A stretch of 64,000 nucleotides of DNA. Source: Panaeolus papilionaceus. Its lineage: Eukaryota; Basidiomycota; Agaricomycetes; Agaricales. The notes below the pieces were generated by a model, which saw only the letters and a list, made by a program, of their open reading frames with translations, was not told where the DNA came from and did no database searches. Shown here in pieces: positions 40,701 to 49,607 of this stretch. A program made the translations under genes and the position numbers. Numbering within the stretch: the first letter of the stretch is position 1; every line of letters begins with the position of its first letter. The stretch lies in NCBI GenBank assembly GCA_015501605.1, contig JADNRZ010000008.1, forward strand, positions 930,001 to 994,000. The letters run 5' to 3'.

Positions 40701-41313
40701 GCAGTGAACCTGATAGCTGCTGTGGTTGCGGCTGAGAAATGGGTGGCGACGACGAATTGGGTAAAGCCGTTGATGACAAGCAGAGTAACGGTCTCTCTGA
40801 AGAGCCCCAAGCTGGTTCAATCTCTGTCAAAACGACAGGGGAATCTTCCTGTATCGGTTGGTTTGCAGGAGACTTTGTACCTGCCTCCCATGACTCCATA
40901 AGTTCCCGAAGACGTTCAACGGAAGGCAGGACAGTAGACGGGGGTGAAGATGTCCTGGACGTTTCTGTGACGTACGAAGCACTCCCTAGATCCCCTGAAA
41001 TGCCTTCTGTAGGCGAAGACGTGGAAGATAAGGGTTGTGCAGGTACAATACAGGGATTTGTACTGCTTTGAGGTAAAATAGGGGATTGTTGGGGTGAATT
41101 TGAGGCCGAGGGTGGGCTAGTGGTTATATCAAGCTCCCCTTCCGAGTTATTATCGTCAGACCACATAATATCTGAAGGACTCGATATGGGAGTGCTTTCA
41201 AGGCTCTCGACCGTTGCGGTTGTTAAGTTTTCTGTGCCAGCTAATGATGCAGTGGCACTGACACTGTCGATGGAATGGGCTTGAATTTGTCTCCAGGGAG
41301 CAAGTCTGGGCAT
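37711..41313 (-). CDS. second BTB/POZ domain protein, 1162 aa
   Basis: Three exons (41313-38629, 38569-38412, 38356-37711) give 1162 residues. The first roughly 875 are Ser/Pro/Thr-rich and probably disordered, with polyproline runs (PPPRSYTG, SYPPPPPTSGW) and no fold seen. The BTB domain starts at KFFFEDGNLSFE (ends residue 895), then VAGKSYMVHRHFFQQHS and ENLLTIFYP. A helical region of about 130 residues (DDWGHVLSISVALDMPQIK, RMGLYKRITDNNWNC) and a disordered tail follow. It is related to the BTB protein at 23 kb: the FEDG lead-in, HRHFF and FYP motifs match, and the two introns lie at the same codons. The two differ greatly in N-terminal length. The role is unknown; protein-protein contact is expected. 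Confidence 0.87.
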
Positions 41314-41761
41314 TTATAGCTGTAATTTACTAGCTTCACGTTGTATTGAGGGCAAGAAGTTGCTGTTAATCAGGAATTGTCGAAATGGGGTGACCAAGAG
41401 GTTAATAGAAAACCCATATAAGTAGGCGCCTACCACTATGAAATCCCATTATCCCCTGGGAATTTGATGTTGAGTCATGATGATTACTTATTGTCCTTTG
41501 ACCACTTCTGGCTCACAAAGGGGAGGGACCCTAAACTTAGGAATTTGTATTCACGTAGAATCGCGTGTATCCATCGCATTCCAGGTAAGGAATATTAACC
41601 ATCGTTTGTAGTATGTAAGCGTACATAAAATAAAATAAAACAACATGATAGCAAATAATATAAAGTAGCCGAAGATTCTAGCGAGCGTGGTAGCTTCCGA
41701 CTGATGTCAGTGGAAAAATAAAATAATTGGCAGTCCAAATGTGAGTATGTCAATTGACATA
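41314..41761. other. short intergenic region
   Basis: This holds the BTB promoter and the 3' flank of the Sld7-like gene, which read the same way. It includes an AT-rich (AAATA)-type run near 41627-41641. No gene is seen. Confidence 0.5.
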
Positions 41762-43488
41762 TCATCGTAAGGCAGCGACCGCACTTTCATCTGCGCAAAG
41801 AAGCGCAACAGAACCACCGCAACCGCCAAGGTACATCAACGCGTGCGACTCAACGAGGCGGTTTACGACCCTCAGATCAAGGTCGCTAGTACGCATCCTA
41901 GCGCGCTGATCAAACACGCGTCAGCCCCAAAATTCAGATCATACGACGTCGGGAGACGGAGCTTACTAGTGCAAAACAGACCCCACGATATATGAACCCA
42001 TACAGCTCCTTGAAATCGGGATGTGTCTTGTCCATAAAGCGAGTGAAATCAGTTGGATCCTTGGTTCTTCCAAGATACTCTGTCGTGGTCTTTCTAATAG
42101 CCTGTAAAACCGAGGGGTGATGTTAGTATAACTGTTCATCCGTCATATGTAATAAAGACAGCTGCTTACGTTCTTGTTGGCCTTCTCCGTGTTAGCCTCG
42201 TCTTTACTTGGTCCAGAACTTGATCCCTCGTTCGCAACCTGCTTTCCTGTTGGAGCTGCCCGATCCACGCGCTCAACTTCAACCACATCACCGAATACAT
42301 CTTCGGCCTCGCTCTCCCTTTCCTTGCCTTTCCCCTTCTGGAATGCACCTTGTATCCTCGTCTTCGCAGGTAATTCTGGGACCTTAAAGCACGCATCATC
42401 CGCAGGTGCACCCAACCTCACCCCACTGCCGAGATCAGCTACGCTGCCGTTGGTTCCATGCGTTGCTGGCTTCTGCCTCTTCGCGTCACCAATCGACAAC
42501 ACAGAGCCACTAGCCATTCTCTTCAAATCTCTGATACTCCCACTCCTCTCTAATCCGCGGCCAAACGTTGGTGGGGGCTTACGCGGTATGGGATCGTCTG
42601 GTCTTGGAATACGTTTCTTGGGATCAGTCATGTGAGGCCTTGGTGCAATTCTAGCAACTTGTAGCTGAATGGTAGTACATGTACTGCTTGAGGAAGTTGT
42701 TTGAGCAAAGATGACAATGTTGGTCGTCTCTGGTCCATCTACACCCATTTCAGTAATCACAATCAGAGAAACAAGGAGTGAAGATTCATACCACTATCTC
42801 CCAAAGCGACTCTGACACCAACCTCAGATATTCTTGGGGTTCTCTCCGCAAACGGGGTCAGACAGAATATATTCTCAAAGTATATCCTTGAGACAGCAGC
42901 GCATGGATGAATATCCCTAATAGTCCTCGGAGATCAGCCAAAACACCATTCCAAGATTTAGACTACTCACATTATAACACCACCACTCTCGTCCAGATAG
43001 ACATCCTTCAGCTGAACAGTCCCCAGAAACCTCAACGTCGGCCGTCCACGCATACTCTCCAGCGCCAATGCCAGCGGATTCTCCAATAAATTAAAAGAGC
43101 CATGTTTACTCGGCGAGTCTAACCGCGCCGCAAATGTAATGCCGTCCAATAATAGCAATGAATCAGGTAACGACAATGCACCTCGGTATAATAGTCGATG
43201 AGAGTGAGCTAGATGTTTCGATAGTGTGGGTGGAGTCTGTGCAATCACTCCCTTCGACTTAGGTGTCTGGTTCTGGGGTGCAGCATTAGTCTGCGAATGA
43301 GTATTATTATTAGTCGTCGCCGCTGTGGTAGGTGTTCCGTCCTGGTTAAGTTGCTGATCCTGAAATGGTCGTGGTGGTGTCGGTGTTGTGATGCATATCG
43401 CAGGAAGAAGGTGAGGTGCCAGATTTGGGTTCTTAAATGTTGATGGCTCGCCGTTCGATGACCCGGCTTGTATCGCTTCCAGCGACAT
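41762..43488 (-). CDS. protein with Sld7-C-terminal-like domain
   Basis: Five exons (43488-42971, 42916-42792, 42738-42170, 42101-41967, 41905-41762) give 496 residues. The N-terminal part has Pro/Gln/Asn-rich sequence, then segments such as LLYRGALSLPDSLLLLDGI and LRFLGTVQLKDVYLDESGG. The middle is disordered and basic. The C-terminal part (about 398-475) reads AIRKTTTEYLGR..., then KTHPDFKELYGFIYRGVCFAL and VVNRLVESHALMYL. This fits my memory of the Sld7 C-terminal domain, a partner of Sld3 in firing replication origins. The pattern was read by eye and no search was run, so the domain call is moderate. If right, the protein would act in the nucleus at origin licensing/activation. Confidence 0.68.
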
Positions 43489-43949
43489 TTAAGAGTTATA
43501 GTGGTCGCGTCGTCGTCGTCGCGGTGCAATCCAGTTTTTCATTGTTGTGTGTCGAAACCCTGACACGTGATTGATTTCCAACCGACGCGAAGATAGGGGC
43601 TTCTCGTCTGGGACTTGGTATTTGGAGAAGGGCTGATAACACACCCTTTGGTGGTCAAATTACGGTGTATGTCTTTTCAATTAGCTCATATATGTATACG
43701 CAGCTGACCTCACTCACTCCGTGTGCAACTCACGTTTCGAGGATGAGTGGGCAATGAAGATCTGTTTGCCAATCACATAGATTTTACCCTTGGAGCAAGC
43801 ATAATACTTATGGCAGACCTGATGCGTGTATCCTACTTACAGAAGCTATCACAAGGTCAATAAAAATTTTCTGAGAAGGAACAATTGAGCGACATCCTTA
43901 TTCCTCACCTTGGTTTTGGAATCCCTTCATTCTACATGTTACCACATAT
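43489..43949. other. upstream region between Sld7-like gene and membrane cluster
   Basis: This holds the Sld7-like promoter. Homology to the membrane family begins only at about 43950, so whatever preceded the truncated copy A is not recognisable here. Confidence 0.45.
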
Positions 43950-44747
43950 GAGGAGTTTTGCTATGAAGACTTACCGGGTGAAGAAGGCGTCAACCAGGCA
44001 TGCGTGCGCAAGACGCTGACTATCTTCCTGATTTCAATACTCCTTGCATCAGCGATAATAATCTTATTGGGTGCAACCTCTTTCGTCTTGTTTCGATGGC
44101 ATGAATCGTCTCCCTCTACATCCACAACAACGACGACCGGCGTGTCCGATACAGACAAGTTTGCAAATCCCATCGAAACGCATTTCATCATCCCGCTCAC
44201 ACACGTATCGTTCGGACTCACATTGTCAGCGTTTGTAATAGCGCTCAACTCACTCAAGAGGCTCATAATAACCCCCTTTTCAATTTCTACAACCATCGCC
44301 TATGCTCTCACAACACAGGTTCACGTCGTTACCCTCGTGAGATGGTACTGGAACGCAAGCACCCGACAAACGCCTTCAATACCTTCTCCTTTATCCCTCC
44401 TTCTGACTCTGATTCATTGGATTGTGTCAACGGTACTCGGTGTGCGGAGATTCTTGACAGATAACCAAAGCGGTCGCGTATACTTGGAATTCCTATGTTA
44501 TCTGGTCGACGGTCGTCCGAACGAATCGACCTGCTTCACCCAAGCGTACATGTCTCTGAAGGCCTTGACGGTCTCGACATTTATCGAGGTACTTGTCTTG
44601 GGAGGCCTGCTCTTCATATCGCTAAGATATCAGCTCCGTAAACGACGCATGCAAAATGTGACCTCAACTGGAAATGGCCCTTCGATCAATATGACTGTGA
44701 TTCGATCTCAACCCCACAATGATGAACAACCTTCGCCAACGGTCTGA
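43950..44747 (+). pseudogene. copy A of the paired four-helix membrane family, 5'-truncated
   Basis: An open frame of about 265 codons runs to the stop at 44747. It matches copy B from the Cys-loop of the first four-helix unit (EEFCYEDLPG...ACVRKTL) through the whole second unit (VSFGLTLSAFVIAL, HVVTLVRWYW, STFIEVLVLGG) to the basic end (QLRKRRM). The first three helices are missing. No ATG opens this frame before the membrane region; the apparent start at 44004 is GTG. A is therefore most likely a broken copy, though a spliced upstream exon cannot be excluded. It is closest by eye to B. Confidence 0.7.
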
Positions 44748-44929
44748 CTGCAATCGCTGTAGTACTCAAGCTACTAGGTGCTGATTTGTGATGGATATGG
44801 ATGGCAGCGGGGTCCTCGGAGACGCGGGTGCGTTTGAGAAAGCGGGGTCAACCAGGGTTGATGCATTGTTTCGTACTAGTACCGATATATTCCTCACACC
44901 AGGATATCAAAACAAAAGGGAAAATACTA

Positions 44930-45501
44930 TGACAGTGTATTTTATGACGGTAGATTTCATCAAATATTCCAGCACGGTGATTTGTGGTTTTTTTGATAAA
45001 TTTAAGACGTGTTTGTAAGAACGAAAGAAGTTAAAAAGTAGTTTTTGAACGAATTGAACGCCACTTAAACGCGTTCAATGCTTCGAACTCACATTTGAAT
45101 GCCACTTGAACGGGATTTGAACGTTATGCAAGCGGTATTCGAACGGAATATGAGATGTATTTGAACGCACACTGTGGCACATCCAGGGTCCCATGGTATA
45201 TATTAGTCTTATTTTAATTTATTGAAAATAAATAAAATAGCAATATTTAACGCCGTTCAATTGTCGTTTGACTATCGACCCAAGGTTGTCGTTCAAATTG
45301 ATCAAAATTCCGTTCAAATCATCGTTCATGATATGTGATGAACTGCGTTCTCTTACACACTTTTCAAGATCAGTCCTTGATATCTGCGATTATTCACAAA
45401 TCTCACTTAAATCTCACAGCTAAACCACCTTTTTCGGCTCAATTTCAAGGATCAAAAAGTACATTTCACGTAAAATAAATATTTGATGAAATACACTGTC
45501 A
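44930..45501. mobile_element. MITE-like foldback element flanked by TA
   Basis: The left end reads TGACAGTGTATTT and the right end is its reverse complement AAATACACTGTCA. Both are bordered by TA (44928-44929 and 45502-45503), the target duplication of Tc1/mariner-type elements. Similarity continues inward (CATCAAATATT on both arms; a 15-nt extra piece on the left). Inside, the left arm has at least five TTGAACG heptamers and the right arm at least three CGTTCAA, around an AT-rich near-palindromic centre at about 45205-45245. No transposase frame is present. It looks like a non-autonomous relic inserted between copies A and B. Confidence 0.65.
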
Positions 45502-45757
45502 TACATAACTTTCATATTATTGTCTCCCACGGACGGCAGGGATAGCGACCTGTCGAAACTCTGCCTTCCGCAGCAACAGGCCTAGAGGCCAGCTGACAAA
45601 CGCATCTCTCGTATTTCGATCAATTCCATCGGAAGCAACTTGCACCTTGCACCTTGAATTCTGTCAGGTTTGTTGTCTATTGTCCTTATCCCGGGTTGTC
45701 CCTCGCACTGCGACGCCAACAGTGCGAGTCAACTTTATAAATCTCTGAGACTTCTCC
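45502..45757 (+). promoter_or_regulatory. promoter region of copy B
   Basis: It includes TTTATAAAT at about 45734-45742, only some 16-24 nt before the ATG at 45758. That implies a very short leader, or that transcription starts beyond the annotated ATG. Confidence 0.35.
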
Positions 45758-47005
45758 ATGATAATTGACGCAGATGTCGACACAGCATCCGTCCATACTC
45801 TTGTAGCACCCAATGTCGAATCGCATCCCACCTCGAACAGTCACATACCGCAATGGCTTTCACCGTTATCGTTTGGATTTCTAGCAGCCTCGATCCCCCC
45901 GCTCATTTTTTCAATAATCAGCATACACATATCCCTTGCATATACCCTACCCACAATCATCACATTCGTCGTCAGCATTCCTTTCCACGCCGGAGCCTGG
46001 TGCATTTTCTGTAATGATCACAAGCAAACCCCGTATCCGTTTTGTCGGTGGCGGATAAGGCCCAAAACTATCATAGTCACCTATACCATCCTTCTTCAAC
46101 TTCTATGGCTTGCTTCTGCAATCATGAGCAGTATGGTGCTCCTTGGCGCAAGTCGTACACTGAAAGACTTTTGCTCTATTGCATACAACGGGTTCGATTC
46201 AGGAGTTCCAGATGGAGAACTAGGTTTCGACAGTGACTGTCTGCGCAAGACATTAATGTTCTTCCTGACATCGACGTCTCTCTCAGTGATTGTATTCGTT
46301 CTTTTGGGCGCTATTACAATTACATTGCTTCGATGGCATCCGCAATCCACCCCCTCGCTCTCAACGGCAACTCCAATACAGGCCAATGACGAAATTGAAA
46401 ACTCCTTTTCCATAATCCCTCTGGTGCACGCTTCGTTTGGATTGACCTTACCACCAATCATGATGGCCGTTGACTCCCTCAGAACGAGTTTTGTGGCCCC
46501 TTATCCAATCTCAACAGCAATTGCATACGCACTTACCACCCACATTCACGTCGTCACTCTCGTCAGATGGTATCGAGACATTTATACTCTCAGAGCACCG
46601 TCAAAACGATTGATACCCTCCTTCTCGTATCTCCTTATGGTTCTGATCCCCTGGATAGCATCGGCAGTCCTTGTATCCCTAACGTTTTTTGGAAGCTGGT
46701 CTAACAGTATGCTGTATTTGGGGTTCGTTTGCTACGAGCTTCGGACTTTACAAGATTCCGACAGCGATCCTATTATCGAAAGAACATGCTTCACTAGGGC
46801 AAAGCTGTCTTTAAATGGCCTGGCGGTTGCAACATTTATCGAGGTGCTCATCGTAGGCGCGTTGATCCTGATATCAGCGAGGAATCAACTTCGTAAACGG
46901 CGTATGCGGAACACAAACTCGAGCCCATCGACGGGTGCTGGCCCTTCCCCAAAGGTGATCGTGGCTCAGCCTCAACTGCAGCCCGAACGACAGGAGGCTG
47001 TCTAG
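45758..47005 (+). CDS. copy B: eight-helix membrane protein built of two four-helix units
   Basis: A single uninterrupted exon codes 415 residues. A short N-terminus carries DTASVHTLV, shared in form with D and F. The first unit of about 170 residues has four hydrophobic helices (SFGFLAASIPPLIFSIIS, TLPTIITFVVSIPFHAG, TILLQLLWLASAIMSSM and a fourth near VIVFVLLGAITITLL). A polar linker of about 35 residues follows, then a second unit of the same pattern (HASFGLTLPPIMMAV, ISTAIAYALTTHIHVVTL, ATFIEVLIVGALIL) and a basic tail (QLRKRRM). A Cys pair lies in the loop before the last helix of each unit. There is no signal peptide and no known family. Transport, sensing or membrane organisation are all possible; none is shown. 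Confidence 0.85.
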   Translation: MIIDADVDTASVHTLVAPNVESHPTSNSHIPQWLSPLSFGFLAASIPPLIFSIISIHISLAYTLPTIITFVVSIPFHAGAWCIFCNDHKQTPYPFCRWRIRPKTIIVTYTILLQLLWLASAIMSSMVLLGASRTLKDFCSIAYNGFDSGVPDGELGFDSDCLRKTLMFFLTSTSLSVIVFVLLGAITITLLRWHPQSTPSLSTATPIQANDEIENSFSIIPLVHASFGLTLPPIMMAVDSLRTSFVAPYPISTAIAYALTTHIHVVTLVRWYRDIYTLRAPSKRLIPSFSYLLMVLIPWIASAVLVSLTFFGSWSNSMLYLGFVCYELRTLQDSDSDPIIERTCFTRAKLSLNGLAVATFIEVLIVGALILISARNQLRKRRMRNTNSSPSTGAGPSPKVIVAQPQLQPERQEAV

Positions 47006-47080
47006 TTATAACCAGCATCCATGTTGGTAACCCTGGGCTGTGTTGACGAGGGTGAAAAAGTTTATTAGATATGGACATGC

Positions 47081-47776
47081 TTGAAGCGACGGAGGTGGAG
47101 CTGTGTTCAAATTTTATATGCCAAGATTTATCATGTACTTACACTTATATTAATCATAACCTGTAAAGTAGCTAAACTTCCGAAGACGATGATCACTCTC
47201 AGGGCTTCATGTGCCACTTCAAGATGTGCTTGGGATTCAGATGTGCATCATGAAGGCAAGTCTCGCAGTCTTGGATGTATTGTTCAGATGCTGATCGAAA
47301 CGGCGATGTTCTACACTCTCGAACTCCTTACCCTTACAATTATTACACCAATACGACACCCTGCTAAATCCACGGTTATCTTGTGGTTGGTACCCACCGT
47401 TGGTGCCTCAGTATGCGCTAAATACGAGCTCGAGGAGGCTAATATACTTTTAGGTATCATTTTCGTTCTTCTATCTGTTTGTGTTCAGGTCTCTGGAATG
47501 GCCAATTCGACTGGCAGTGCTATCGCTCTGCGCCATTTCCCTAACTGGTTGAACAATTCGATGGCAGCCAACGAGGTTCTGCAAACACCTCCCGAACCAG
47601 TGATATTGTCGACCAGTGACACCGACTCAGGATTACGAATATGTCAAGACAAATTTACCCTTCGACAATCACAGTCCGACGATCCATTATCGCCAGAGCC
47701 TAAGGCACAAGTTCTCTGCACGGGCGCGTATATAATAACCAAGGGCATTTGTCACACCTCCCTTGATTTTAGGTGA
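47081..47776 (+). pseudogene. decayed membrane-protein fragment, not of the A-G family
   Basis: An open frame without an ATG at its head (TTG at 47081) contains hydrophobic segments (QMLIETAMFYTLELLTLTII, LLGIIFVLLSVCVQVSGM) and a polar tail. The IETAMFYTL-type segment recalls fungal seven-helix receptor-like proteins, from which only one or two helices would remain. It has no start, no upstream helices and no match to its neighbours' repeat pattern. I call it a possible relic with low confidence. Confidence 0.3.
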
Positions 47777-48500
47777 TTGTTACTATAATTATTTGTGCAC
47801 TTCTACACAGGCGTTGCTATACTTGACGCCGCAGGCTGACTGTACCATACTTGTTTTCTGATCAGAGCCTCACACATTGGTTCACTTTCCATGATCCCTT
47901 CGGTATACATCGTCCTGCTTTCTGCACTCGTTTTTATTCACTTTGCTCTCTGGATGTTTGGTGACGAATCCCTCTATCAATACGCCAAATTCCTCCTCCT
48001 GACGCTGTGACAACTTAAGGAGAAGTAGGGTTCGATGGGTCTGTTCGCCCCCAAAACCCCGAAGCACATTACCGAATCGAAAATTTGTAATATGAACCCT
48101 CCATTTCTAGGTGAGATTTGAGGATCTAGGTGTGGAGATAAGAGCTATGTTGGCTTGGCCTCGTCACTATCGGATTGTTAGCTTGATCGTGCAGAATAGG
48201 GGCTTTTCAAAGGCTTTTGTATCAGACCAATGCATCTCACGCTCAGGGAAACACGACAGCCAGCGCCCGTCATCCCCGAGCTCTGCACCACATAGTTTAA
48301 CTCTTCGAAAAAGCTCTGCGGGGTTTTTATGGTATGTAAGCCCATTCATTGTACATAAGATGACAAACGCCAAGCTGGTCCCCACTTCACATAGCGTGAA
48401 CATCAAAGTTTTCTGAGCTGTACATGCGTCGACCTTTCAGTGTGCTGGTCAACCTTCACCCCACTGGCATTACCAACACAGTTTGAAGATAATCCCCTTC
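47777..48500. other. intergenic before copy D
   Basis: No gene is supported. Short open frames on both strands lack domains. This is the upstream region of copy D. Confidence 0.45.
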
Positions 48501-49607
48501 ATGATCATTCTCAGCAAAGTGCCAGCGGAACAGGATGACCAAGCGTCGATCCACACCCTCGTCGAATCAACAAATTCACCCACCAATGATAACCTCAGGA
48601 TCCGTCGCCTTTTGACTCCATTGATATTCGCCTCACTAGGCTTCTCCAGCGCAACATTTGCATTCTCCGTCTACAACTTTTCCTTGTCTACTCTACACGC
48701 AATACCGATCTTTGTCGCCTTCATCCTCAGCATACCGGTTCACGTTGGGATAATATTTGTCTTATGGCGCCTCTCTTCTCATGCAGAATTCCCGGAGCTA
48801 CCGACGTCAATCACGGGAACGAAAGCTAGAAGAGTCACCTATGTTATCGTGGTCCAAATTGCCTGGCTTGTTGCGGCAGTTATTTGCCCAATGGTCTTGA
48901 CCAATCGCTGGGAGATGACAGGAGGATTCTGCAAGGCAAAAACAGAGATGGATCTATGCGAAGGCAGGGCACAAGTCACATTTTCGGTAATCACTGCGTT
49001 TACATTCATCGAGGTCGTCATCCAGGGCCTGATTGCGAGATTGATGTTGAAATGGGATCCTAGCCTGGCCAGGGAAACTGACGCATCGGACGCGGCGGAT
49101 AGACTTGAAGGACGCTACTGGAAAACCCCTCTTGTATTTGCCTCCTTCATATTCACTACTCTCCCAGTCATTATCGCCCTCCTCTACATTAAAAACTCTC
49201 AAACTCGGCTCTTTTCAATACCAACACTTTTAGCTTACACCCTAATCACGCCCTTCCACATCAACGTAATGCTTTGCTGGTGGCTATCGACCAACAATCC
49301 CTTCCCATTCGAGCCTCTTGTTTCTGCCCAGTGCATAGCTTACATCGTGGTCACCGGGGTTGTCTGGCTCTCATCTGCAGTCACTTCCATCCTCTTTGTG
49401 ACCAATACCAGAATGCTGAATGACATGTGCAAGAATGCGTCAAGCCCGTTCAGATGCCAAGGCCAAGCGCAAATCTGCTTCATGCTTTCAGCTGTTTCGA
49501 CATGCTTTCAAGTCCTTACTTTGGGCGCAATGATAACCAAGGCCACCGTGCTCCTCTATGGGAGAAGATGCGTAGAAGGACAGTCGGGCTTGTTTACACA
49601 GGAGTAG
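48501..49607 (+). CDS. copy D: eight-helix membrane protein, paired four-helix units
   Basis: A single exon codes 368 residues from ATG 48501; the frame extends to a TTG at 48483, which is not the start. The N-terminus has DQASIHTLV, as in B and F. The duplication is plainest here: LLTPLIFASLGFSS against WKTPLVFASFIFTT, AIPIFVAFILSIPVHVGI against SIPTLLAYTLITPFHINV, VVQIAWLVAAVICPMVL against VVTGVVWLSSAVTSILF, and the Cys loops GGFCKAKTEMDLCEGRAQ against NDMCKNASSPFRCQGQAQ. The acid in the last helix of unit 1 (FIEVVIQG) is not kept in unit 2 (CFQVLTLG). No signal peptide or enzyme motif is visible. Its role is unknown. Confidence 0.84.
   Translation: MIILSKVPAEQDDQASIHTLVESTNSPTNDNLRIRRLLTPLIFASLGFSSATFAFSVYNFSLSTLHAIPIFVAFILSIPVHVGIIFVLWRLSSHAEFPELPTSITGTKARRVTYVIVVQIAWLVAAVICPMVLTNRWEMTGGFCKAKTEMDLCEGRAQVTFSVITAFTFIEVVIQGLIARLMLKWDPSLARETDASDAADRLEGRYWKTPLVFASFIFTTLPVIIALLYIKNSQTRLFSIPTLLAYTLITPFHINVMLCWWLSTNNPFPFEPLVSAQCIAYIVVTGVVWLSSAVTSILFVTNTRMLNDMCKNASSPFRCQGQAQICFMLSAVSTCFQVLTLGAMITKATVLLYGRRCVEGQSGLFTQE

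Noticed and set aside
42174..42635. 153-codon plus-strand open frame
   Set aside because: It is the antisense shadow of the Sld7-like gene's exon 42738-42170.
48483..48500. Upstream start for copy D
   Set aside because: The codon is TTG; the ATG at 48501 fits the N-terminus of copies B and F.
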